Program-made: the position numbers and the translations under genes
Assembly: GCA_946406115.1 (NCBI GenBank)
Contig: OX291554.1
Location: 16,317,092 to 16,381,091 of the forward strand
DNA length: 64,000 nt
Source of the DNA: Apoda limacodes
Taxonomy: Eukaryota > Arthropoda > Insecta > Lepidoptera > Limacodidae
Direction: 5' to 3'
Shown here: piece by piece, positions 33,753 to 43,605 of the stretch
Layout: the number at the start of each line of letters is the position of its first letter
Position numbering within the stretch: position 1 is the stretch's first letter
Notes under the pieces: generated by a model
Database searches by the model: none
Told to the model about the DNA's origin: nothing
What the model saw: only the letters and a program-made list of their open reading frames with translations

Positions 33753-34811
33753 ACACACGTACTCTGAACTTAAAACTGATTTATAGTTGCTTTTAAAAAT
33801 ATTTAGATAAGAGAAGATTGGAAGGTCTCACTCACACACTCAAGGACACACATAAATATACATAAATCACAAACAGTGTATCAGAAATTGATACTAATAG
33901 GAAAAAAAAAATATACATATATGTATAAATTTACATAGGTTCAAGTATAATAATTTAATAAATATAGTATTAATAACCCGCTGCAATGCAATCCACCATC
34001 GGCCGCCCAGCGCCAGAGATGTTCCAAATGGAGTGCGCATCACACAAACGTGCACACATACCCATATGCATACACATTCTCACAGATGTTGTATATCATG
34101 AAGTAGCCCAGCTCCCACACGACAGTCCAGCAACAAATGCACACCATTTAACGTACTGTCTACTACGTTCGTACTATTTCGGACTCGTTTATAACTTTAA
34201 AATTAGATTATTATCATATTATTGTGGTGCGAGCAATTTGCTCACCCATGTTGCTGAAGTAAATGAAGGTAATTAATAAGTTTACCAAAACCTTAAAATG
34301 TGAACAAAAAAATGTCGTTTGCGAAACAATGCCCATTTTTTCAAACGATATTTTCTTATATTGTCCGACCTAAATTTTCTAAATGTTTTTGCACTTGTTA
34401 TTAAACAAAAGATATAATCCTGCAGAATTTAATAACAAGGGAGTGCTATTTCCCTAGTAGCATTTATTGTAAGCATTTAGGTGCGTTACAGGCCTCTTTA
34501 TTAGTTGGGTGACGTAGATTTCCCTTTTTTCAAGATGGACCTACTATATATATATATATATATATATATAGGGCCTATGCAGAAATTTTAACGAAGGCTT
34601 ACAAAAAATTAAACATTAACATTAACAATGTCATAATAATGGGACTTCAAACGCAACCATTACATGTCGTTTTGTTCAACTGTCTATTTGCACCATTAGC
34701 ATTGTACTAAGATCATCAGAACTAATAATAAAAGCCGGACAAGTGTGAGACGGGCCCAAGCTATTACTATTTAACACTACTGGTACAGCGCCATCTAGTT
34801 AATTATTTAGA
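33753..34811. other. No firm gene; open frame at 33986-34276 unassigned
   Basis: The 96-codon frame from ATG 33986 has balanced codons at its start (STIGRPAPEMFQMECASHK) and ends just after GAAGGTAAT, a possible splice donor, but no motif or partner exon was found. A TA dinucleotide run is at 34545-34570. Confidence 0.35.
34545..34570. repeat. (TA)13 microsatellite
   Basis: Thirteen perfect TA units. Confidence 0.95.
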
Positions 34812-35155
34812 GGAACAGTAACACATTGGTTTTTTGAAACGATATTCAAAGTTAAGCAACGTCGGGCTTAGTCAGTACTTGGATGGGTGACCGCTTAGCG
34901 GCACACATTTTGTTTTTGTCTTTTTTCGTAAATTATGTAAATTTGCATGCGAGTTATTAACATCTGTTAAGTCGGACGATTTACGTAATTTACGAACACA
35001 AACAAAAACAAAAAGTGTGCTGCTAAGCGGTCACCCATTCAATCACTGACCAAACCCAATGTTGCTTAATTTTGAATATCGTTCAGAGTCGATATTTTAG
35101 AGTTCACGCTATTTTTCACTGTAACTTTGAAGTTTGTATGTGTTACTGTTTTTAC
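34812..35155. mobile_element. Foldback element with 5S rRNA-derived arms
   Basis: Left arm 34841-34905 reads AAAGTTAAGCAACGTCGGGC ... AGTACTTGGATGGGTGACCG, the 3' half of eukaryotic 5S rRNA including the internal promoter C-box region GGATGGGTGACC. The right arm, 35014-35084, is the inverse (ATTAAGCAACATTGGGTTTG, ATGGGTGACCGCTTAGC). Between them TTTTGTTTTTG...CAAAAACAAAA and CGTAAATTATGTAAA / TTTACGTAATTTACG also pair, so the element can fold almost end to end. Outer ends share AACAGTAACACAT (left) and ATGTGTTACTGTT (right). 5S-derived SINEs (SINE3) are known, but a two-armed inverted form is unusual. No full 5S gene is present: the 5' half is missing. Confidence 0.8.
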
Positions 35156-35269
35156 GATAGAGCAAAAACAACGGAAATGTGTTTCTTGTATGGACTCCCT
35201 ATATTACCCTTAAATTAACCTTTTTAACTTTTTATTACTTGCTACATAATTCTCCATTGTAACACATAT

Positions 35270-35405
35270 TCTGTGAAAAATTCAGGCTTCTACCTATTTC
35301 GGTCTAAAAGTTAGAGCCTTTTAATGGTCGGACAGACAGACAGACAGATAGCATAGGCTAAGTGATAGGGCTCCGTTGGTACCTTTCGGGTACGGAACCC
35401 TAAAA
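35270..35405 (-). repeat. Dispersed repeat with GGGTACGGAACCC end
   Basis: CTGTGAAAAATTCAGGCTTC, GACAGACAGACAGACAGATA, TACGGAACCCTAAAA. Inverse of 17870-18010; distant relative at 3985-4100. Confidence 0.65.
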
Positions 35406-35812
35406 ATGAAATTCTAGTAAGAACACGCTAAAGGCGAGTAACCTTAAGTAGGTTCGATTATGGTTAAATGCTTTCGCAGAAAAAGAAGCATTACATAGAT
35501 CAAGCCAATTTACAAATCTTAGTTTAAATATTTTATATTCTACAACAAAACGATGATAATGTAATTAAACTTTTACGTTTAGTCTATGAATAAGTTTGGT
35601 TAATTAACTATGAAGATAACATTGACTCACAGTGTTTGTACAGGGCACAAAGTTGTTTACCCTTAAATTTATTTACTGTGGGCACCGAAGAAATGTACAC
35701 AGGGAAGCCAAAATCCTTGGAAACAGTTACGTCAACATGAAATCTCATAAATTTAATGTTTACTGGACCTACTTAAAATGTAAATATTAAGCCCACGCGT
35801 TCAACCTACAAG

Positions 35813-35879
35813 AAAAGTGATACAACATGCTTAAAAGTGATACAACATGCTTAAAAGTGATACAACATGCTTAAAAGTG
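35813..35879. repeat. 20-bp tandem repeat, ~3.3 units
   Basis: Unit AAAAGTGATACAACATGCTT repeated without mismatch three times, then a partial unit. Perfect conservation suggests recent expansion. Confidence 0.9.
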
Positions 35880-36114
35880 TGTTTCGTAACTCCTATTTAT
35901 TGAAATGAGTATGAAAAATAAAAGGGAAATACATAAAAAAAACCTGATATTTATATAAAATGAAATAGAGATAATAATAGTCTATTGGTATTCCAATACC
36001 ACCGAATAGCGTAACGGTGGTGCATGGACTGCCGTGTACAACGTCCTGGGTTAAGTTTCCATCAGTAATGGGCAACAAATTAAATTAGTAGGGTGAGCAT
36101 TTGCTTACAGCTAA

Positions 36115-36345
36115 CACGCTTACCTAGTTGGTACCATATGACTCAACTGCTGAATCAAGGGGCGTGGGTTCGATTCCCGCACAAGATTTGTTGTTTGCTT
36201 TTGTAGTTAGTATATCTTGAGACTGGGTGTTTTCTATGTATAATATGTATGTATCCGTTGTTCGGTATCCATAGCACAAGCTTTGTTTAGTTTGGGGCCA
36301 GACGACGCTGTGTGTAATGTCCAAAAATATTTATTGTTATTAATA
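36115..36345 (+). mobile_element. tRNA-derived SINE (family S1), older copy
   Basis: CTAGTTGGTA head, box B GGTTCGATTCC intact at 36167-36177, body TATCTTGAGACTGGGTGTTT, then GGGGCCAGACG and tail AAAAATATTTATTGTTATTA. More diverged than the other two copies, especially between the tRNA boxes. Confidence 0.82.
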
Positions 36346-38149
36346 TTATTAATATGACGTTTCATACTCATTTTGTTGCTAACGACATTTTCAGAGTTGC
36401 TTAGTCGTACATAATAAGTATGTAAACTGATTTAAAAAAAATCGAAACATACAGTCACAAAATAATTCATTAAATTCGGCTGGGATTTGGAGGAGAAAAG
36501 TTGGGAATAAAAAACATCGATTTTGATGACTGTGACTAGGTTTAATTGGCTCAAGGCGCAGTTGTCCCTATCGCACATCTGTGTCTTGGCTCAGGGCTTA
36601 GCGTGACAGCACATGTATTTCCAAATACCTCTGTTTTTATTTGCTTGGGTCTGATTTTTCCTCTGCATATGATGAACAAAACAAACAAACTTACTTTTCC
36701 TATTTTACCCTTTTATATTCCAAAAATACTGAAAAACGTCATCTCTTATTTGTAACTTTCTACATCCATACATTTGATGTGTCTATTCTGCTTAATAATC
36801 CCAAAAATACGTCTAAAGCGAGTTTTTAACCGTGGCACTATCGGTAGCACTACTAGTATAGTTATAAAAGACTATATCTCGTAAATATTGATCTAAGACT
36901 GGCAGCTTCCTTTTAGAAATGATAGATCTCGTCAAGATCTTAATTTTAGATGACCGCTTAATAAAATTTGTCATAAAATTATCACCATGACTATAATCGA
37001 TTACGAAGAATATTGTAACTATGGATACTTTAAAGGTTTCTCTAATATCCATATTTAATGAGATACAGCCCTTCCTAATTTAACATCTGCCATCCGAAAC
37101 AAATATCTTGATGAGATCTATCACATCTGTAAAAAAATAAATTGGTCTATCAATATTTTACGACATATAAACTTTTCTTGTTTGACAGCTGTCTGACAAA
37201 TATCTTGATAAGTTATGGCAAAAAATTATAATCAACTTTCTTTGTTAAAATTCAAACAAAAGAACGAATTTCATTTTATTGTGTATTAAAAAAAGACTAA
37301 GTTAGGAGTGTAGTGTTAAATGATAAAAACAAAAATTTACGCTTTGGGTTTATATATTTTTTTTTTCTGTTTATTGATCAGTATTTACAAAAGAACAATT
37401 ATCTTATAAGTAAAGTCGCTCTTTTAAACCACAGAGGTTTTTGTGCGAGCGAGAGTTCGCATGGTGTTTAAAAAATAATATAATAAAATAAATGTTACAA
37501 AGCTGATAAGTTAATCCACTTGATAAGATGCTAAAATGCTAAAACTATGTTAATTTAATATATAACAATAACTATTCTGTCCTTTACATTCTCTAATCTA
37601 AGTTCTCTAAACAGTAGTTTTTAAGTAAACTTTTAAAACTTTAAATAATAAAATCGTAACAAAGTCAAATACGATCAATGTAGATTTTAAAAAAGTAACT
37701 AACGTGATCGTTGCCGAAAATATAGTTTTTAAAATTTTTGTCCGTGTTTTGTATTTACGCTGCACGCAAAAACAGTAGAGGCGGTAGACAAAACTAATAA
37801 AGACATTCGCAGTAACCACCACATGATGTCAACTCAAACAAAATCAAATAGTAGTAGTCGTGGTACAAAATTATTTAATCGTTAGAACGATGATTGATGA
37901 TTATGTTAATGATAGAGCCACAGCCATTAGAATATTTTTATTTAATAATACCTTACTCAATTTTCGAACTTTTCCAACCACTATTTAAATTCACCACAAA
38001 GATCAAGTCGCGGGCAGAGCTAGCATATAATAAGACAGAAAAGATTTAAATACATCAGCAACGAAACGTTTGTTTTGCTAGTTTTAAAAGTTAAGAAATA
38101 AAAAAATAAGTACCCGCATAATATTAAAATATCGGTTTAAATTATTCCA
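36346..38149. other. AT-rich stretch, no firm gene
   Basis: Nothing recognised. Block AAATATCTTGAT.AG repeats at ~37101 and ~37199. Several short frames on both strands lack motifs. Confidence 0.5.
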
Positions 38150-38560
38150 TTTTTTTTATTTAGAAAATACTTTGACACTTTAACAAAGAAAGTAATCCGA
38201 ACCAGGAAATCTAAGCTAAAAAGTATGGACATTATTATGCAGATCAAACACGACGTTACAAAGCTAATGAACAAAGAAAGAGGCAGTATTTGACAGCAGC
38301 TGTGATTCGAGACAAGGACGACTTGACATGCAACAAAGCATGCGTGAGTAGTGCAGCTACTTCTGAACCAACTGATGCATTTATTGAAATAATTTATTAA
38401 AATTAATCGCGAAGGCGCCACTTTCTCAAGCACTCAAACAGCTTAACGCGATTCCCCAAATTGACGACGAGCTCTCTTCTGTGAACTTGGACGCCACGTC
38501 AGCTGGCACTTATTTAAAATCTTTCGAACGTCTTATTGCCATTCAACTTTGACGATGTTA
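38150..38560 (+). pseudogene. Frameshifted coding remnant of unknown family
   Basis: After a splice-acceptor-like TTTTTTTTATTTAG (ends 38162), a frame reads KYFDTLTKKVIRTRKSKLKS and MDIIMQIKHDVTKLMNKERG to a stop at ~38296. Overlapping it, another frame reads QYLTAAVIRDKDDLTCNKAC and VSSAATSEPTDAFIEIIY to ~38400. Then a third reads AKAPLSQALKQLNAIPQIDD and ELSSVNLDATSAGTYLKSFE to a stop near 38551. The compositions are protein-like and unlike random AT-rich frames. The pattern suggests one ancestral exon broken by small indels. I do not recognise the family; it may be a host gene or transposon gene. It converges on the intact gene at 39.1-39.8 kb. Confidence 0.4.
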
Positions 38561-38925
38561 TAACTGATCCAGATATAATATTCAATATCTATAATATTAC
38601 ATGATTTGACTCACTGACACATTGATGATTATAATTATTTGTAACATTTTTTTTAATATTTTCACATATTTTTATTTAAAATTGTATATGATTAATACAC
38701 GATATAAATTGTAAAACTATGACTGCTTGCGTTAGGCTCAACCTGATACTTAAAAACCACCTACCAACCAACCACACCTAGTGCTATAATAGTCCTTGAT
38801 GAGGTGCTAGCTCAACTAAACTGCCTAGGTTTAGAAAGGACACTTTAGAACACTTAAGCAATGACTTATAAACCCATTTATTATTCAACGGCTTCATTGT
38901 ACTGTAAGTGCCAGATCTTAATAGT

Positions 38926-39000
38926 CACACACTTACACATTTACACACACACGCAGACACACCATACACACACACATATAAACGCAGACACGCACACCTC
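38926..39000. repeat. Imperfect CA-rich microsatellite
   Basis: Runs of ACAC interrupted by T and G between the gene remnant and the intact gene. Confidence 0.75.
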
Positions 39001-39110
39001 AAAACCCAGCGCAAAACCGCAATATATGGGTAAAGTGTAATGACACGAAAATTCTTAATATATATGCAATAAAAGCGAAATATTTCATTTCAATGTGTTC
39101 AATACGCATT

Positions 39111-39116
39111 TTTATT
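39111..39116 (-). terminator. Polyadenylation signal AATAAA
   Basis: On the minus strand AATAAA begins seven bases after the stop codon of the secreted-protein gene, implying a very short 3' UTR. AT-richness makes chance occurrence possible. Confidence 0.5.
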
Positions 39117-39122
39117 TTTTAT

Positions 39123-39782
39123 CTATTTTATTAAACGATATCTGGTTTGTACAGTGCTAAAATGATGTTTTTTATCATTTATAGTATTCAGTACAGTTGT
39201 CTGTTTATGACGTACCTTTAGGCTCGGATTTGGATGGTTTTTGTTTAAATATTTATGTTTTGCAAATTTTTGCCGAAATATAGGCACGCGATTGTTTATT
39301 GATTTTTGAAGTGAAACATCTATTAATTCATCTTCACTGACTATTTGCTCACCACTTGATAAAAATACATTATTTTCTAGCTCTAGTGATCTCTCTTTCT
39401 TCACTTTATCTCTGAATATTTCATCTCTATATTTATGGTGTGCTCTAAAGCTTCTTTGATTTACCACACGACCAACACCATCTACTTTTTCTTCTAAGTC
39501 ATCTTCGGGATGGTAAGGGTTTTTATAGCTTGTAATTTGTTTACCAGTTCTTTGTACGACTTCAGTTTTCATTTTTGTATGTATTGAATTTTTCATAACA
39601 TCACTGATTAGTTCTGCGACTTCTTTAGAGTTTATCTGTACATTAATATTTTTTCCATTTATTATAGCAACAGAAACGGCAACTGTAATAAAATTTAGAA
39701 AATAAATAGTATATAATACTAGGTAGATAATTATTATAACATCAGTATTTAATTACTTACGTAAGGAAATAAACCATTTCAT
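39123..39782 (-). CDS. Small secreted protein, two exons (family unknown)
   Basis: Exon 1 is 39761-39782 (22 nt) and exon 2 is 39123-39682 (560 nt); they are separated by a 78-nt intron 39683-39760 with donor TTAC|GTAAGT and acceptor TTTTATTACAG|TTGCC, phase 1. Spliced, they give 193 residues and a stop at 39123-39125. The N-terminus is MKWFISLLAVSVAIING, a textbook signal peptide (short positive start, hydrophobic core, small residues), and it is formed only across the splice junction, which supports the model. The mature part is strongly charged, rich in Lys, Arg, His, Glu and Asp, has no cysteine, no membrane segment and no N-glycosylation sequon I can see. Dibasic sites (KK, HHK, RHK) occur late. 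Visible internal landmarks: YHPEDDLEEKVDGVGRVVNQ around residues 64-83 and SSGEQIVSEDELIDVSLQKS around 117-136. Start chosen as the only ATG giving the signal peptide. I recognise no family; secretion is inferred. Confidence 0.75.
39683..39760 (-). other. 78-nt intron of the secreted-protein gene
   Basis: Canonical GTAAGT donor and pyrimidine-leaning TTTTATTACAG acceptor; a length typical of short insect introns. Unspliced, the upstream ATG frame stops within nine codons, so splicing is needed to express the signal peptide. Confidence 0.75.
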
Positions 39783-39889
39783 ATTTATTGCAAATGAATT
39801 CAATAGTATTGTAGGAAATAAGGTTATTTTACGATATCTATTAAAATTCTGAATTTGCTCAAGTTCTATGTAATAATAATTACGCATAA

Positions 39890-39895
39890 AACTGA
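39890..39895 (-). promoter_or_regulatory. Possible initiator (TCAGTT) for the secreted-protein gene
   Basis: TCAGTT fits the arthropod initiator consensus about 110 bases upstream of the ATG. No TATA box at the expected distance. Weak. Confidence 0.2.
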
Positions 39896-40764
39896 ATTGA
39901 CACTTAAACCGATAAGGTTGTAGTACTAAGCAATAATCATAAAATTAATGATATGTAATAAATAATACATATTTTATCACACAGTTTTAATTATGTTGAT
40001 ACAAATCTCATTACCTGTCACTTTTTATTTTCAGTTCGCTACTTCATGTTATGACTATTTTTTTTAAGTTAGTCTACGTTGAAAATAATGTAGCTAACCT
40101 TTTTTTACCCGACTACGGCAAAGAAAAAAATATAGGGTTATGATTTTAGCAGTCTATGTATGTTTGTATTTACGTGTGTTCCACTATAGCGCCTAGTCTA
40201 CTTAACTGATTTTGATGAATGAGGTATCAATTCGTAATAATTGTTCGGGTAAGATAGGTTATATAATTTTTTTCTAAATTTTATATGGTGAACTGCACTC
40301 GTAAATCTACCTCCAAAAAATTAAATTGAGATAATCATGACATGTTTTGTATCAAAAGAAAGGTCTGGATAAGCACGTGGAAAATATGTGTATATATCAT
40401 ATTGTTTAGGTATATAAATATGTATTAATTATTAACAAAGACTACGCTACGTGCGGCGTAGCTCTACAGTACAAATAATAGCTCCTAGCAGCGCCCTGCG
40501 GCGCTCTACTCATAAATAATCTTTTTATAAAAAAATATTAAAATTATACCAATTAACGGCTAATCAAATTTACGATTAATTAAAGTTACGATTTGTAATG
40601 CCGTTCCCAAGAAGAATAAAACGTAATATTTGTACTTTGATTTCATTGTCGCTCGATAGATGGCGTTGTAGTTTTCTAAATCACGATAATAATAGTTTGT
40701 TTTAGTGTGTGGTAGAAATGCGATTAAAAGTTAAAAAAATAGGGCTCGTATTTTTCCATACCAC
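39896..40764. other. No gene seen
   Basis: AT-rich. A patch at 40444-40510 has GCTACGTGCGGCGTAGC, a 17-bp palindrome, and AGCAGCGCCCTGCGGCGCT, another; these look like the end of a DNA element, but its partner end was not found. Confidence 0.45.
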
Positions 40765-41092
40765 GACCGATCACGACGCGGTCGATAAACTACAACTGGA
40801 CTAGTCTCGACGACCTCCCCTCACCCGACGCCGACGTCCCCGGGTTCGTCAGCGAACGCACGGACCCACCTCATACACAAGGTATCACGGAGTGCCGGGG
40901 CGCTTCTTGCCCTCACCCACTCGCAATCGCAACCGCGTAGAGGAGAACTCCCCTCCTGGCGCTGACTCACCTTCGGGTTCGAGGCTCACGCCGGTCGAAG
41001 GGACGACCCCAGAAGCGACAATCCCAGCCCTTAAGCGTTGGGCGCTCCTCCAGAGTCTCGATCTAAAAGCCCGGTGGAGAGTAATCGCTAAA
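40765..41092 (+). repeat. GC-rich dispersed repeat, copy 2 (main part)
   Basis: Shares several blocks in order with 28965-29310: ACTCCCCTCCTGGCG, TGACTCACCTTCGGGTTCGA, GGTCGAAGGGACGA, AAGCGTTGGGCGCT, AAAGCCCGGTG. The frame starting at ATG 40892 reads NSPPGADSPSGSRLTPVEGT. The match breaks at ~41092 and resumes at 41514-41550 (CAGCCAACTGCAGTTGTCAG), because a LINE tail has inserted. Confidence 0.65.
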
Positions 41093-41513
41093 ACATTTAT
41101 GTGTTAATAGTTAGCTGTACCTATATAATTTTAGTTCTTTATCTTTCTTTCTTTTTTGTTATGGTAGTTAAGAATACTTTAGAGATAGTAATTATACAAA
41201 GAAATAGATTTTTTTATTATATTTTATTTTTCTCTGTATAATGTTCTGTGGTATAGGATATGTTTATTTAGCCAATTCAGCGAGCATGTATGTTTTTTGG
41301 AGATCTGACGGCGAATAAAGGGCTCCACTGAAAATCAGTGTTGTGGCTTTGGCCGCAGCTTATGCTGAGTGGATACCCTATTTGGCATTATGCAACACAA
41401 AAAACTTGTAGTTGCTAACCTTTTTTTTGTATTTTTGAATGTTTTGTTGTACCTATAATGTGTTGCTTATTTGCTAAATAAAAAGTATTTTCTTTCTTTT
41501 CTTTCTTTCATCA
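41093..41513 (+). mobile_element. LINE family 5 tail nested in the GC-rich repeat
   Basis: CCACTGAAAATCAGTGTTGT and GCAGCTTATGCTGAGTGG match the inverted 3' UTR of the LINE at 22421-23440. It ends AATAAAAAGTATT plus a TTTC tandem to 41513. No coding part is left. Confidence 0.6.
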
Positions 41514-42624
41514 GCCAACTGCAGTTGTCAGTTAGATTGTTAAAAAAAATTACATATTACATTAAACGATATTGGTATAACGATTTAACTTACGACAACT
41601 TTAGTGTTGGTCGTTATTTATATTTTGTTATAGGGATGGGTCATACTCGCAAAAGTCTGAGCCAAAGCTTACAAGTTCAGGTCACTACAAAAACCAGGTC
41701 TGAAAACCAGTGTTCAAGAGACTTGAAAGTATCTAAGTCAGTATTACTCAGAACTGAGGGAAATTAATTCCATTTAATTAAGTTACAGCCTTTTCATCCT
41801 TAGTATTTGGCTCAAGCAGTTATTAAGTGAATTAGTAAACAGGTCGTTTCTTAATTTAATTTTTTAATGTAGTTCCACACGTAATGAAGTCACGGTTTAT
41901 TTTCATCAGCTACACAGAAAATAGTAGATATTTTAATTAATCCAGTCATGTGTATATGTCAGCACCTAAAGGTGTAGGCATTATTTTACATTACATTATA
42001 GATGTCTGACCTATAATATTCAAATAAGCTGGCATAGTTGAGAGATTTCAATTCATTTTACATACATTTTACATATCATAGATTTTTGTCTTATTTACAT
42101 GGTATTTTTTGTCTAAGGTACAGTGAGTACATCACATTTTTTTTTTAATTTCGTATCTTTTCATCAAGAAAATTTAGAGAATTACTTCATTCATTGTACG
42201 AGTTCAGTACCCGCATAATTCCCATATCCCACAGGACATGTTTTTACTTTGCATGCCGTGACGTTTATCAAGCGTTAAAGCGAAAAAGTATAAAATAAAA
42301 AATAAAGTTTAAAAAACTGTTACCCGACTACGGAAATAAAAAAGTGGTCTAAAAGGTACGAAATATAAAAATAATTTCAACAGAAATCAAGAATCGTATA
42401 GGACAAAAATGGTCAAGGTAGAGCCGTAGTCGCATGCCTGTATACCAAGTGGGTGCCAGAACCACCTACAACTGGACAGTCCTCCGGTAATAAGTGGCAT
42501 ATTGTCTTATGCATTTGTTTAGTTTGGTTTTTAATTTTATTTGCTTACGTATTGCCACGTATTGGCACAGTTGATCAGGTAATTGACTATTATAATGTTA
42601 TAACATACTTCGTTAATATAATCA
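41514..42624. other. End of the GC-rich repeat, then no gene
   Basis: 41514-41550 is the resumed GC-rich repeat. 41630-41780 begins TAGGGATGGGTCATACTCGC, resembling the end of a DNA-transposon derivative, unproven. The rest is AT-rich and featureless. Confidence 0.4.
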
Positions 42625-42695
42625 AGGTGTTGCCGTAAGAATCCCACGCCCGTTACCTAATTAAGGCGGGCGGAGCCGCTGGAAAAAGCTAGTAG
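42625..42695 (+). repeat. Dispersed repeat R1, 3' end
   Basis: GGTGTTGCCGTAAGAATCCC, then GGCGGGCGGAGCCGC and AAAAAGCTAGT, the end module of R1 (compare 47040-47115 and inverse 58524-58590). Confidence 0.65.
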
Positions 42696-42719
42696 GACAT
42701 ATATAAGTCCTTACCGTAG

Positions 42720-42850
42720 TACCTTAGTTCAGATGCACTGCTATCAGTAGCAGTATTGTGACGAAAGACTCACCACTTGTTACGCAAGAGTACGGTGGTT
42801 GCTGAAAAGTGGCTGTTTCCCACATTATGATGTGGGTGGGTTAACCCCTT
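42720..42850 (+). repeat. Dispersed repeat pair with 61000-61170
   Basis: AGCAGTATTGTGACGA..GACTCACCACTTGTTACGCA here corresponds to AGCAGTGTTACCACGATAGG / CTCACCCTCTGTCACGCA there, followed in both by GGTTG and GGCTGT. Same orientation. Class unknown. Confidence 0.5.
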
Positions 42851-43605
42851 CTAACCATGACGTTGGTACATACAATACAAAAACCAAATGCCACTAAACT
42901 AAGCATATTTGACTTTTTTGTATCAACAAAATCTATAAAAAATGATTTTACCAGTTAAATAGAAATCAGTCCATTCATCAGCGTCATTTAATTTTAGGAC
43001 AACATGGAGTAGCGTATACACAGGAGTTAATTCTGTAACGTAAACGTTAAAAAAGTGAATATAACAGCAAATATTCGCTATTATTGTATCAAGTAACGTA
43101 ATTTCATATTTTAATTTGCGATCTTCGTAAAATATTTTGGTTTTTTTCAAATCAAATATTAAATTATTACTATTTTTTGTCCACAATTCTTGCCTTCATT
43201 CGTTTTCCAAAATCTCTAAGTTAAATCTAATTGTATTTCAATAATTACTACCTTTTTAAATCATAAATTAAAGTAAAAGGAAATTCGTAAATATTTTGAT
43301 GTTAATTAGCTGACATGGCAGATTTGACTCCCATCTCCCATCGTATCGCTCGCACGCGATATGTGTTTTTGCTTAGTGATTTCAAATAGCCTTTCTCAAG
43401 AATTGAGCTATCGAATGCAAAAAGTATTTTTCAAATCCAGATAGTAATTCCAGAGATTAGCGGGTTTAAACAAAAAAAACAAACAAACCATTTAGCTTTA
43501 TTATATTAGCATAGATGAACCTGAAAGTGGAAAGGAATTCGTTTAGTTGTTTGGTTAGGTACACTTGCGTATAATGTTTAGTGACCCAAGACTTTTCAGT
43601 TTTGT
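42851..43605. other. No gene seen
   Basis: Nothing recognisable. Confidence 0.55.

Noticed and set aside
34841..34905. A 5S rRNA gene
   Set aside because: Only the 3' half is present, in two inverted diverged copies, inside an inverted-repeat element.
40892..41107. Independent small gene from ATG 40892
   Set aside because: It lies wholly in the GC-rich dispersed repeat; the other copy has stops and a frame shift.
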